From assembly GCA_004154925.1 (NCBI GenBank), contig QJNS01000350.1, forward strand, positions 1-64,000: 64,000 bases of DNA, read 5' to 3'. Positions within the stretch are counted from its first letter, which is position 1. The number at the start of each line of letters is the position of its first letter. Below, one piece after another: positions 23,401 through 34,393 of this stretch. The position numbers and the translations under genes were made by a program. The DNA comes from Monosporascus cannonballus (Eukaryota; Ascomycota; Sordariomycetes; Xylariales). The notes under the pieces were generated by a model. That model was not told where the DNA came from. It saw only the letters and a program-made list of their open reading frames with translations, and searched no databases.

Positions 23401-24015
23401 TTCTCCATCTTGCACCTCCGACCTTCCACCCGCAACCACCGCGTATCATCCGTCGATTCTACTACTTCTCCCAATACCTCGACTTACTGCTGGTGCTGCT
23501 GCCACCACTACAACATCTGCTGTTGACGTACGTACCATAAACCCCCCCTTCCAATGTTGTTTATCCACCCCCATGATACCTACATGGCTATTCTATCTAG
23601 TATTATGTATTGCATTGCATTGTGCAACTTTCAACCTATTGTATATGGTCCAATAGCCATCATTGAAAGTTATTGCCTATTCTAGTACCCTATATGACCC
23701 GACTAACATAACATCGTCATCCAGCAGTCGATCTATCACAAACTATCTGTTACACTACGCGCGTACATCACTGCGGTGCTTCATACAGTACTTCTCTTCA
23801 AATCTGTGCCTGTAGAGTCTGTTGTTGTAGTCAGCAAGTCCGATCATCGACCACCAACAACCTGTCGACGCCACCGCCACCAATCACTTAACTCGGCTAC
23901 CCTTCTAAGTTTGTTGCCTTCAACCTGCAACCGAACTCAGTTATCCCGTGACTCAAACTCAACTCGATATATATGTTCCCATACCAGATTCGACATATTA
24001 GAACATTTTGCCCTG
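20473..24015. other. Long intergenic region with RING/PHD gene leader
   Basis: About 3.5 kb with no recognisable coding gene. Only short frames without family resemblance are present, and no tRNA-like box A/B pair was seen. The right-hand part (about 23150-24015) is rich in C and T and probably includes the promoter and 5' untranslated region of the RING/PHD gene; the frame of that gene is open upstream to about 23776 but lacks conservation there. Confidence 0.5.
22804..22846. repeat. CA/TA dinucleotide microsatellite
   Basis: A run of about eight CA units passes directly into TA and TGTA units. Confidence 0.9.
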
Positions 24016-26043
24016 ATGGCTGATCAATGCATCGTCTGCCTGGAAAACCTAGAGGCGGAGCCATCTCCCCCTTCGACCCTACAGCTGCCTCCAGCGGCAC
24101 CCTCCTCGGACCTTGATGGCTTGCACTCGGAAACCTCTACAAGCGACAAGGCTGGAAATACGACGCCTTCTCCGGCACAAAGCCGACCAGGCGACACGGC
24201 CAGTAACAATGAAGACCTGGATGCCGATCCTACCGCCCACGAGCACCACAGGATCGCTGTTATTAATGCATGCGGTCATATGTTACATGATGCCTGCTTA
24301 AGAGAGTGGACTGGAAAGGCAAACAGTTGTCCCATATGTCGGCAAGCCTTCCACTTGGTCCACGTTTACGATAAAGTCGGCGGTAAGTCGGAGTGCATCG
24401 TCACCGTTTTACGTGAGCTAACAGTTGTTCTGAGAGCAGGGGTCCAGATATCCTCGTATGACGTCCAAGACAAAAAGCAAGTTACCGAATTCGACCCTCA
24501 GGCTTGGCTAGACGAAAACCCCGAAGAGGAAGAGGAAGCGAGACCGTGTCCTATTTGCAGCCGTTCTGATCATGAAGAGGTCCTGCTGCTCTGTGACAGT
24601 TGTGATGCAACATACCATACTTATTGTGTCGGCCTTGACAGCGTCCCTCGTGGGCACTGGTTTTGCATGGAATGTTCCGAGACTGCAGCCGAGCTGCTGG
24701 AGGCTGAACTCGACGACCCTGATGGCGAACCGACGGGCAGGCTTGCTGGGTTCATTGACCACAGGTCTCCCTACTTGCCGCGCACTCAGGCCACTATGAG
24801 GCGCGCACGTCGACGTGCTCGCTCGGACGAGTGGCAGGGCGCCTGGGGACAAATCGCAGGCCGTGTTTGGGACGCTTTGAACATTGACCTCGATGGCCAC
24901 GATGACGATGAGGCACTGCAGAATTACAGGCGCTCGCAGCAACGTCGGGAAAGAGAGCGGCGCGAATATCAAAGGTGGCAACAACGCCTCAGCATCGCAA
25001 GTCGCCTCGGAGCACGCGATGTATTTGCGAATAATTTACCAAATGTGCTCCCCCAACCCGTGGCTCAACAACCGCCGCCAACCCCTCAAGAGACGCCGGA
25101 GGAGAGGCAGGCCTGGGGTGCGCTGGAGAAGGCCATGGATGCGGCGACACCGAATCGCTCGGGCTCAAGCCATCGGAAGCGCAAATCCCGCTCCATTACA
25201 GCGTCTCCAGTCGAACCATCTCAACCGGAACGCAAATTAAAGCGGCCTCGTACAAGACGCGTTCCTACTCAGAGTGAAGCTTCTTCCTCCAAATCACCCG
25301 CTATACAAGTTAATGGTCCACCGCAGAATGGGTCTAGCTCGAGCCACACTAACCTTACATCAAATGGGCAAAGCGAAGAGGCGCCAACCTTCCTCTCGTC
25401 GCTGCTAAGAGAAGTCGAGATGTCCCCATCTTCTGACGATGAGAATATTCGAGCGCTCTTCGGACCATGTAGAGGCGGCCCCGATCCATCGTCTCCCGTG
25501 GCGTCGCCGTCGCCGTCAGCTCGCAGCAGCCCGCGAGCACTTTCGACGACACCCCCTCCGCGTGGGATCAATGATCGCCCAGGCTCGCCGCTCTCCCTTA
25601 CTTCGAGGATTGAACCCATCTACCCTCCAGCTAACTACTCACCTACTCGTAACGGGGCCGATCATAGTGATTCTGAGCAAAAAGGCCGACCGCAACGCAA
25701 CGCTCCTGCAGTCCGCACCCTGGAAATCCGTCAGCCACGACCCCGTCGCCAGGATGCAGTCAATGTCAGTGTCAACCTCGCCCGCTCGCAAGAGACGTCG
25801 CCTACACGGGCTTTGCCCTTCGAGATTAAGGAAAGTGTAAGCGGTATCGTCAAGAACGCCCTTAAGCCGCATTGGAAATCGGGACATATCACGGCAGATC
25901 AGTACGCGTCTATAAACCGCGATGTGAGTCATAAACTCTACGAGGAAGTCTCGGACGCGGCGTTGAGTGATGACGTGCGGCATCGTTGTGAGGAGATTGC
26001 TACCGCGGAGGTAGCAAAGGCCATCACGGATCTCGGGACATGA
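24016..26043 (+). CDS. RING and PHD finger protein (PHRF1-like)
   Basis: Probable nuclear E3 ubiquitin ligase or chromatin reader combining a RING and a PHD finger. Start at MADQC, because the first RING cysteine is residue 5. RING ligands are Cys5, Cys8, Cys86, His88, His91, Cys94, Cys105 and Cys108, with an unusually long acidic/Ser-Pro insert of about 77 residues after the first pair. A C4HC3 PHD finger follows (Cys159, Cys162, Cys174, Cys177, His182, Cys185, Cys198, Cys201). A basic, Ser/Pro-rich low-complexity middle leads to a conserved C-terminal helical block (about the last 80 residues, FEIKESVSGIVKNALKPHW). One 57-nt intron, 24383-24439 (GTAAGT, GCTAAC, GCAG), interrupts the link between RING and PHD; spliced length 656 aa. 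The intron is a multiple of three without stops, so reading straight through is also possible. Confidence 0.87.
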   Translation: MADQCIVCLENLEAEPSPPSTLQLPPAAPSSDLDGLHSETSTSDKAGNTTPSPAQSRPGDTASNNEDLDADPTAHEHHRIAVINACGHMLHDACLREWTGKANSCPICRQAFHLVHVYDKVGGKSECIVTVLRELTVVLRAGVQISSYDVQDKKQVTEFDPQAWLDENPEEEEEARPCPICSRSDHEEVLLLCDSCDATYHTYCVGLDSVPRGHWFCMECSETAAELLEAELDDPDGEPTGRLAGFIDHRSPYLPRTQATMRRARRRARSDEWQGAWGQIAGRVWDALNIDLDGHDDDEALQNYRRSQQRRERERREYQRWQQRLSIASRLGARDVFANNLPNVLPQPVAQQPPPTPQETPEERQAWGALEKAMDAATPNRSGSSHRKRKSRSITASPVEPSQPERKLKRPRTRRVPTQSEASSSKSPAIQVNGPPQNGSSSSHTNLTSNGQSEEAPTFLSSLLREVEMSPSSDDENIRALFGPCRGGPDPSSPVASPSPSARSSPRALSTTPPPRGINDRPGSPLSLTSRIEPIYPPANYSPTRNGADHSDSEQKGRPQRNAPAVRTLEIRQPRPRRQDAVNVSVNLARSQETSPTRALPFEIKESVSGIVKNALKPHWKSGHITADQYASINRDVSHKLYEEVSDAALSDDVRHRCEEIATAEVAKAITDLGT

Positions 26044-29018
26044 ACTACCGGCCGAGATTATCCCCAAACTATCACGAGAGCAGGAGAGCAGGAATAGACG
26101 ATATTGGCATTTGTATGGCGTTCTTTGGCGAAATGAGCTTCACCGGCCGGTTGGGTAAGCTGGCGGTTTGTCATAGAATCCAATATACCCTGGGCAGGTC
26201 TGCTTCATATACGCGGTTGCAATATTTCGCCTGCACGTTCTTCTCGCATATTTCAGGGCGTTCGGTTCCAGGCACGCTCGTCGGACAAGCCTTTCGATCA
26301 AGATCAAGGCCGTTAGTAGGAGCATGGATATTTCTAGAGGTTATGGACTTTTGATTAGATAGACCACTTCAGTACGGGGAACGCCTCACATGGCGCCATA
26401 GGTAGCAGATCCGGAAAGCATCGGACATTTACCGCCTCATGCATGGCAAGAGAACAGCGCGCGTATGGGAAAGTGATAGGAATTAATAATTGGCAAACAG
26501 ACTACTTTGCCTGCTCACAAGGAGTCCTGACAGCGGAAAGCACTCGCGGCCCTTGCTTTCGGTGCCCTGCAACAACGCACAACATCCCCACGATGGCTTT
26601 CTTACCACATGCGTCATCCTGTCACATATATATCTGGGCTTCGAGAGGATCTAGCAATACTCAAGCACTGTTGCGTTGGCGCTGGGAAAAGTGCAGAAGA
26701 ACGAGTAATATGATGGTAGCCGGACCCTACGAGGTTTTCGTGGCACCAAAAAGACAATTCGGCAGGCCTGCTGGGCACTGACCAAGCTGCCGGGTTCTTC
26801 GTGCTTCCTACTAGGTCCTGGGCCTAGCTGAAAACTTGCGACGACCTAGCTTGAGGACGCGAATGGGATGCTAGTCGGAAGGCGGGAGCCAGGTAAGAAT
26901 TCACAGAAGTTATGAATGCACACGCGACATGGCTATGATGGAATTGTATTGTATGATCACCCTGTCCCTTCCTCATATAGCGGGCAAGTGTATGGGGGGG
27001 GGGAGGGGGAAAGCGATGAAATGTTAGCAGTATCTATCTAACAGCAACCCCGGAAATAAATGCAGGTACCGCTAGCGAAAAAGACTGCGATCGAGAAGGC
27101 TCCTTCCTCTCGGCACGACTAAATGATCAGGACGTCCTGTGACAAGGAATTTCCTACGGACTGTCTCGATGATAAGGAATGGTGCCTTTGATGAGATTAT
27201 GGGAAGAGAGAGGGAAAGAATCACGAGCTAAGGGGGCGGTTAAATATTTTGTCACGGCGGGTCGAGGTACCTGGTGGCTGTGCGCGGATCGGAGACTCTG
27301 TGGCTAGTTGCCGTGGCGCAGTAGGTCTCGAAGAGTTTATGGAGAGGGAGCGAGATTTCGACCCAGATATATATACTCCGTAATGGAGCTCTATCGCTTT
27401 GTAGAGTTTTCGGTTCTTTCATATTTCATATGTATCCCACTTCCCTTCCTGCTTCGAGTTAGGTAATGGTAGGTCTAAGACGCCTTATATATTCTCACCG
27501 CAACCAGGCCGCGATAATCAGAGACCTAACCTATGGGCTTTATGGTCCATACTCTTCTCTGCCGGCTTTGGCTAGCATACGCCATAACATTCGCCATGTT
27601 CTCGCCTTCGGGGAGGGGCAGTTGTGTCCAGGGAAAAGACGACACTCGAGGATCTCTTTGAGAGCCACACTGATATTTTCCCCATCTGCATCCTAACGAT
27701 ACAGGCGCCATGTGCGAGTGAAGGGGCCAGTATGATATAGATTCGTGGTTTATCTTCCGTTTTATATGACAACCCCATAATATTGTATAGGATTCTAGAG
27801 AAGGGCAATTAGATGTATTCCATACTAAAGGCGTGCAGCTATCAAGTAGAAAAGCCCATGTTTAGGACTGCAGATGGCCAGTATGGCCCGTTGAAACTCG
27901 AAGTCAACTACATTGGTTGAATATATATATATCCCGAAAAGAGTCTCGGTCGCTGCAAACTTGGGGGGTTATAAATACTCGAGAAAAGTGCCCACGAGGA
28001 GACGGGGAGTCGCCATAGTCACGACTTGGATGGTATTTGTACCTTGCTAACTGCTTCGGTTACAGCCAAATCTCGAACTTCGCGGTCGCATACGGCTGGA
28101 CCTTGTGCAACAGCCCTAATAGAGAAGCCTTTCGGATGGCCTGGGGTTTGGGAATGGGCGTTTGCGTCCTACGAATAGTCAGCAGGGGGGTAGCCTTGTA
28201 ACATTTAGTTATTTTCGAGGCATCTTGTAGTCGCTAGCAAGCAATACAAGCCATGTACGCTATATATCTAACAGAGCACTGGCGGACGTATTAGACTTAC
28301 GGTTGGATTCTCCGCTTATGCCGTTCTCTGTTGTGATATAAGCTGTGGCTGGCAAATCAACAAGGGGGCGGAGTGACTGAGCAAGTTATTACACAGGCCA
28401 CCATATACTCCTCATTGCGTCTCTACTTGGTCCGCAGCCAACTTCGGAATTGCCATCGGCGTTTAAGCCGTTATCCATGCTGAATGCGGTAGTCAGCAAA
28501 AGGGGCACATGTATAAAGGATATGGCATGGCGAAGGGGGTGATCATCCGAGAATCTGTATCCGCCATAGAGCTCGGACATCGTGAGCGGCATTTAACGCA
28601 TGTCAGTGGCCCGAGCAATGGAAAGAACAGCCAGTGGGTACGCGATAATGAACTGGTTCTTCAATTCATATAATACTTGTAATTACCGGCTGTCACATAC
28701 CACACGTGGACTCTGGCTGAACAAGGTTGCCTGGCTGCAAGGGCTTCTAAAGAGCCTCGTGTCTGTGCACCCAAGTAGGATTTGTTTACAAATGCAGAGA
28801 TCTGCTGCAGTCTCCCAATGACTACTTATTCTCCATTTTAGGAATGTGGCAGACTCCAGGTGGCTACTGACAGGAAATAATACTTCGATTTCACTCACCA
28901 CCGCCCCTATCAACACCCCTGAATTACAGGTGTGGGTGATTTTTCAATTCCAGCTTTCCAGCTTGGGAACCATTGACAAAGAGTCAGGATCATCGTGTTT
29001 CGTTCAAAGCTAGTCTTC
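26044..29018. other. Long intergenic region
   Basis: About 3 kb between the RING/PHD gene and the 3' end of the oxygenase gene. Small open frames (for example 26040-26354 and 26443-26781) show no family features. A run of ten G lies at 26994-27003. Nothing else is recognised. Confidence 0.5.
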
Positions 29019-30281
29019 TCAGTAAGTGGCGGCTAGTCTCTGAACAAGATATTGGCCGCTGTTTATACCTTCATACTTCAGATCCTTCTCGCTGGCATAT
29101 GTGCCCGGGATGGCTGTGATGTAGCTCTTGAAGTTAGGGTTGCAGAAATAGCTTCAGGCAAGTTAGCCTCCGTCTCACATCAAAGAGTCACGGTCTACTC
29201 ACGCAATGCTATATCTGGCGGGGTGAATAGGGCCGTCGCCGCTTGGGGGCTCGACAACGCGATGGATAGTGCTCTTGATCGTATCATTACTCCATCGCGC
29301 CAGCAAGTCGCCCGCGTTAACGACACATGTATCTTCAATTGGCGTGGCATCAACGAAAACACCATTTGGGCTTTGAACCTGAAGTCCACCTCTAATACGC
29401 GGAAATTAGCCCACCCTCGTCAAGGTTCGTTATCGGACCTGAAAGGGTGCCCTCACAACATACAATACACGAAAAAACTTATAGGAGGTGGGTGTAAATG
29501 TAAGATGGCCGAGGAGCGTTTAAGTAGCCGAAAAGGGTTCTTCTCACCTGGAGTCCTGGAAAAGCAGGGTGATGGAGCCGTAGTCGCTGTGTGCGCCGGC
29601 CCTCACCTGCCCAGGGTTGACCTTGAATACCTCCTTGTTGACCTCAGGGTAATGAAGCAAGCGCAGTGTGTTGTCACCCTCGTCCGTAAACTTGTCGAAC
29701 CAAGACTCGTCGATACCCAGGCCGACGGCAATAGCTCGCATGACTTCCATGTGCAGTTCTTTGCACTTCGCATGGAACTCCGTCATCGTCTCCTTAAACC
29801 CAACCAACTCGCCAGTCTCTTCCGGCCAATGATTCGGATGCCCCTCCCCACCTTCCCGGCCGATTTCAAAGCTCTCTTTCAAGTCTGGCACAACATCTCG
29901 GAGCTTCTTCACCTCCTCGATATCTGCCAATCTCGTGGTCTTCTCCCGTCCAAGAGCCGAGTAACCTCGGTTTGCTTCAGGGGTCGTCCAGCCGTGGGAC
30001 AATTTAGTCTCCGTGGGGAGTCTGAAGTACTTGGCCGACGTCTCGAAGACCTGCTTGCGGAACTGGGCCGTGATAGGCAAGCCCTTCAGGTAGATGAAGC
30101 CCGCAGTCTGAAAGCCATGGAGAATTGCTTTCGCTGTTTCTTTCCGCTGCTCAGGGTTCCCGTTCAAGAACGCGGAGAAGTCAATCAACTATCGGCAGTC
30201 AGCCATTCCGCAGGCACGCTACGCGGAATATATGCATACCGGAATAACAAGTCCCTCACTCTTCACGGCCGCGGCCTCCAT
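29019..30281 (-). CDS. 2-oxoglutarate/Fe(II)-dependent dioxygenase (isopenicillin-N-synthase-like)
   Basis: Soluble dioxygenase of the DIOX_N + 2OG-FeII_Oxy family, which couples substrate oxidation to decarboxylation of 2-oxoglutarate; the substrate cannot be told. Four exons: 30240-30281, 29548-30188, 29203-29391 and 29019-29151, with introns of 51, 156 and 51 nt; product 334 aa, normal length. Exon 1 gives MEAAAVKSEGLVIP, joining LIDFSAFLNG of exon 2, the classic start of the DIOX_N domain. Iron ligands are His214 and Asp216 (HSDYGSITLLFQD) and His271 (STIHRVVEP), and Arg287 (RYS) is the likely 2-oxoglutarate anchor. All are present and the frame is intact. It diverges from the amidohydrolase gene over 855 bp, so the two could be co-regulated. 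Confidence 0.92.
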
Positions 30282-31136
30282 ACTTGCTAAAGAGAACTAG
30301 GAAGTTGGATACACTTGATGATATAACTTATAGGTAGGACGATGATAGCACACGATGTCGGGGTTGTGACCTGAAACCACGGTGAAGACAAAAGCGGTAG
30401 TGAGTGCGTTTTATAACTTTCAAAGTTAGGGCGGTCGGCCGCGAACTCGCCAGTTTCAATACTGAAAAAGATCTGCACCTAAGAAGGGTTTATCTTAATG
30501 CGCGGCGACGAAGGATGACCGTCCACGGAAGCCTTATATGGGAGCTACCTGCTTTGGTTTGGACCTCGGATATTACGATACCCTACCATTGCGGCCAAAA
30601 CAAGGGGGCAAAAGAGGCGATGGAAATGCTAATAGGCCACAGACGGATATCGAGTATATCTGTATCCGGTATAACAACGCGCAGGCCGCTTGACCGTAGG
30701 AAAGGAGATGACTCTCCAATTCTTGCATGGAATAAACGTGGAATGGTATCTCTTGATAAGGATGATGGTCATACATGTGTATAAGAGATCCCCGCCTTAG
30801 AGATAAGGGGAGGCAAGTTGTGGGGTAAGATTGGCTGAAGAGAGAGAGGGGGGAAGGGGGGGGAACGTTGCGTGAGGGGTCAGTTGATTCGGGGAAAGCT
30901 ACTCAATATAGTAGGTATACGTTGAATCTTTCGGCTGAGCCCGCTTTCTCTACGCCTCACTCCCGTGTAACGAATCTGGTATACCTTGCGGAGACGGCAC
31001 TACTCTATATCTGAGGGAGCCCTGGCGAATCCCACTCGTTATTAAGAGACGGCGGATGATACTCGCTGTCATCAGGAAGTCCTCCTAGGTTTTACTCATT
31101 CTACGATTACTGTCATTCCCCACGACTACCAGCAGG
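30282..31136. promoter_or_regulatory. Shared divergent promoter region (oxygenase / amidohydrolase)
   Basis: 855 bp separate the start codons of two divergently read enzyme genes, so both promoters should lie here. A purine-rich run lies at 30839-30870. No known binding site is assigned. The open frames inside show no family resemblance. Confidence 0.5.
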
Positions 31137-32285
31137 ATGGAACACTCTACATTCCGTATTGTGGACGTCCATACCCATATGTACCCGCCCGCGTACATTC
31201 AAATATTAGAGTCTAGGAAAACTATACCACTCATCCGGAGGTTCGCCGGCGCCAAGGATCCCCGGTACATCATCCTACCGGCGGAGGCGGAGGCTCTTGA
31301 CAAGTCTAGCGAAGATGCACGTCCGTCTCAGCTCCCCGGCCGGCCTGTAACCAGCCATTACTCTTCGCTTGCCCAGAAGCTCCATTTCATGGACACCCAC
31401 AAGATCGACATATCCGTCATCTCACTGGCAAACCCCTGGCTCGACTTTGTGCCTTCGGAACAAGCCGGCGAGACGGCCAAGTCGGTAAACCAGGAGTTCT
31501 CCAACATGTGTGCAGAAGCCCCCGGGCGTCTTTACTTCTTTGCTGCACTCCCATTGACCGCGCCTCCCGAGACGCTGCTTGCGTCCATCGGCCATATCAG
31601 GGGTCTGATGTACTGCAGGGGCGTCATTCTTGGCACCTCGGGGCTAGGCAAGGGTCTCGACGACCCGGCTTTGATACCGGTCTTCAGAGCATTGGCAGCT
31701 AATAAGCTGACTATTTTCCTCCACCCACACTACGGATTGCCGAGCGAGGTATGGGGACCGAGGGCGACGGAAGAGTATGGTCACGTGCTCCCCCTCGCTT
31801 TGGGATTTCCAATGGAGACGACGATCGCTGTTGCTAGAATGTATCTAGCAGGCGTCTTTGACCAGGTGCCGGATCTCAGGATGCTGCTAGCGCATAGTGG
31901 AGGAACACTGCCATTTTTGGCGGGGAGGATCGAAAGCTGCATCGTGCATGATGGTCATTTGGTAAGGGAAGGAAAGGTAGGACCGGCCCGCCGCACGATA
32001 TGGCAGGTTCTGAAAGAGCAAGTTTACTTGGATGCTGTGATCTATTCCGAGGTGGGACTTAAGGCAGCGATCGATGCCAGCGGGGTTGACAGGGTCATGT
32101 TTGGAACAGACCACCCGTTCTTCCCACCCCTGACCAGTGATGAGCAGGGCGAGTGGGAAAGCATGACGTGGAACTCCGAAGCAGTGAAGAGGGCCGTAGG
32201 AGACGGTAGTGATGGTGCCAAAGCTGTTATGGGCAGTAACGCAATCGAGGTCCTCCGCTTGTACGAAACCAGCGAGGAAAGTTAA
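31137..32285 (+). CDS. Amidohydrolase_2 / ACMSD-family decarboxylase
   Basis: TIM-barrel metal-dependent enzyme of the aminocarboxymuconate-semialdehyde decarboxylase (ACMSD)/amidohydrolase_2 family; fungal members decarboxylate aromatic or muconate-type acids. It is a single intronless frame of 382 aa. The metal-binding signature VDVHTH is at residues 9-14 (His12, His14). A second His lies in FLHPHYGLPSEVWGP near residue 196, another in LLAHSGGTLPF, and the conserved Asp is in MFGTDHPFFPP. The exact substrate cannot be fixed from sequence. It is divergent from the 2-oxoglutarate dioxygenase gene; such pairs often belong to small catabolic modules, but no transporter or regulator gene is seen beside them. 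Confidence 0.9.
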   Translation: MEHSTFRIVDVHTHMYPPAYIQILESRKTIPLIRRFAGAKDPRYIILPAEAEALDKSSEDARPSQLPGRPVTSHYSSLAQKLHFMDTHKIDISVISLANPWLDFVPSEQAGETAKSVNQEFSNMCAEAPGRLYFFAALPLTAPPETLLASIGHIRGLMYCRGVILGTSGLGKGLDDPALIPVFRALAANKLTIFLHPHYGLPSEVWGPRATEEYGHVLPLALGFPMETTIAVARMYLAGVFDQVPDLRMLLAHSGGTLPFLAGRIESCIVHDGHLVREGKVGPARRTIWQVLKEQVYLDAVIYSEVGLKAAIDASGVDRVMFGTDHPFFPPLTSDEQGEWESMTWNSEAVKRAVGDGSDGAKAVMGSNAIEVLRLYETSEES

Positions 32286-32880
32286 ACTTCTAGACAGCTA
32301 CGGAGTCGGGTTTGACGACTAGAACCAGCGCATCTTCGTGCCGCGGCCAGTTTCTAGGGCGTGGCGAAGTTAATAATACCTAGTATGCCGTGGGATAAGA
32401 TAAACACAGTTCCAGGACCCGGCTACAGATATATCATAGATAAGTTGGTGAAATCATGCACCTTCAAACTGGGCCGTGAGAGGTGGACCACATGATGTTT
32501 TGACTTACAAGGCTATGCAGGGTAATCTTTTGAAAGGGAGTAATGGACGGATATGGTGTTTACGTTATGATAGGTAAGTATTGTCTCGATACGCCCAGTG
32601 GTGGAAGAGTAGTAGTGGTTGAGAAATAATCGATACTATGCGTCTTACACCTGGAGAAAGGAGCACTGAATTGAATATTCGCATAAACAATATTATGCAA
32701 TAGGCGCTAAGAACCAACCTCTGCAGGGACCAACTTAGTGGACTTCCAACCCACATGTATTATTACCCACGAAGTACTTCCCATGGCTGACTCCCAACAC
32801 TTCGATGTATTCCCACCTACTCACTGGTTGGCATAGATTTCATCTTCCGCCGCTTCCCGCGTACTACAATTCTGCCGCCC
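32286..32880. other. Intergenic region
   Basis: About 0.6 kb between the amidohydrolase and DnaJ genes, both on the plus strand. It should hold the amidohydrolase 3' end and the DnaJ promoter. Nothing else is recognised. Confidence 0.5.
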
Positions 32881-33979
32881 ATGATGGATAATAAATCGGA
32901 CTTGCTACAGTACGCCCGCGACTTCGCGAACCAAGACGAGGATCTGTATGCGTTGCTCGGAGTCGACGCCACAACCCCCAAAGAGGATATCCATCGCGCA
33001 TGGTGAGTACAGAGTCTTCTGTTGTCCTCGGTCTCGGCGTTCCGTCTTCTTCAGCCACAACGTACTAACCGATTCTTTGGTTCCTAGGCGCAAAAGGTCA
33101 CTCAAGTACCACCCAGACAAGGCCGGAAAGGACTTCGACGCGACGAAATGGCAGCTGTTCGAGCGGGCGCGGGATGTGCTCTCGGACGCCGACGCGCGGG
33201 GGGCGTACGACAGCGCGCGCTCTGCCGCGCTCCTGAGGGAGGCGCAGAGGCAGGCCATGGACGCGAAGCGGCGGCAGATGATCGAAGACCTGGAGGCGCG
33301 GGAGCGGGGCGTCAAGCGGCCCCGCGACGACGACGAGGCGCGCAGAAAGAACGCCATATCAGAGGAAGAGAAACAACGGCTGGTCGCGGCCGGACGCAGG
33401 AGGATGGAGGAGAGACAGCGCCAGATGAGGGAGGCCGAGGAACGCGAGAGACAACGCGAGCTTGGGAAGCAGGAGGGGGGAGCGCAGCAGCAGCCGCAGC
33501 AGGGACACCGACCAAAATACGACGCTGTTGATGGAGAGGAGGACAATACTCCCGACTTACCGGCAGCTGAAGCTCTAGGCGGAGATGAATACGATGAGAA
33601 GATCGCCGACCTTGAGCGGCGGCTGCAGGAGTCGCGGGCAAGGAAGGCGGCAAAAAAGGCGCGAAAGAGCGGCGTCGTGCCGGAACCACCAACACCACGG
33701 GCTGCCGGGACGATGGAAGAGGCTCAAGAAACACCCATTCATGATCCTGGAGTCACAGAGTTGAAGGCTGACGATAAGAAGGGCATCCCACCACCATCCA
33801 AAGCGTTCTCGTTTTCCGCACCTAGATCCACATCTTCGGAGGCGGCGGCGACCGGCCCCCCGCGTGTCAAGGGCGACTTTTCGTCGACGATGGCGAGACT
33901 GCGTGCGGCTCAGGCCGAGAAAGAGGCGAGGAAGAAGGCTAAGCAAGAAGCCGCTGCTGCCGGGTCCGCCAGTCAGTAG
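32881..33979 (+). CDS. DnaJ-domain protein, Cwf23/DNAJC17-like splicing factor
   Basis: Probable nuclear J-protein associated with the spliceosome. Exons 32881-33002 and 33088-33979, with an 85-nt intron that contains a perfect TACTAAC branch site; product 337 aa. The J domain is N-terminal (about residues 19-80, DLYALLGVDATTPKEDI), with the catalytic HPD at residues 49-51; the intron splits the codon for Trp41. A long Arg/Glu/Lys-rich coiled coil follows (about residues 95-170), then a low-complexity tail ending in a second charged helix. J domain followed by coiled coil, without Gly/Phe or zinc-finger regions, is the Cwf23/DNAJC17 layout. Two ATG codons in tandem open the frame; the first is used here. 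Confidence 0.87.
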
Positions 33980-34393
33980 ATAGCTCAGATTAAAGATCCT
34001 TGATTATGATACCCCTTCGACGGAGTTGCGGGATGGAGCACCAGAGACATAGGAATCCTTCATGTGCAAGAACATCAGCGTAGTGACTCGTCCATGGGTT
34101 CGTAGAATACATTGATTGCGTGGCTTGAAGCGGTTATGCCTCTCGCGAATGTATTCTACACAGCCATCTAATTCTGCGACAGGCTCCTGCGATAATCACA
34201 TCCTAGGCGAGAACATGCGGGACTAGTACCACGGCAGCGAAGAGTGGAGCGGGTGATTTGGTGTTCTCGGTGTTCCTCGCCAGACGGTCTGTAGCACACC
34301 CCCAGGTAGCTTATCTGCACCGTACATACATTGCTCTTGTAGCACACTTTGTTCGTAGGACGCAGCACGATAAGAGAAACAGACCATTACAGC
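33980..34393. other. Convergent 3' region
   Basis: About 0.4 kb between the converging DnaJ and IBA57 genes. It should contain both 3' untranslated regions; nothing else is recognised. Confidence 0.5.

Noticed and set aside
29052..30290. 412-aa open frame on the plus strand
   Set aside because: It is antisense to the dioxygenase gene, runs through its splice sites and has no family resemblance; the minus-strand gene has all catalytic residues.
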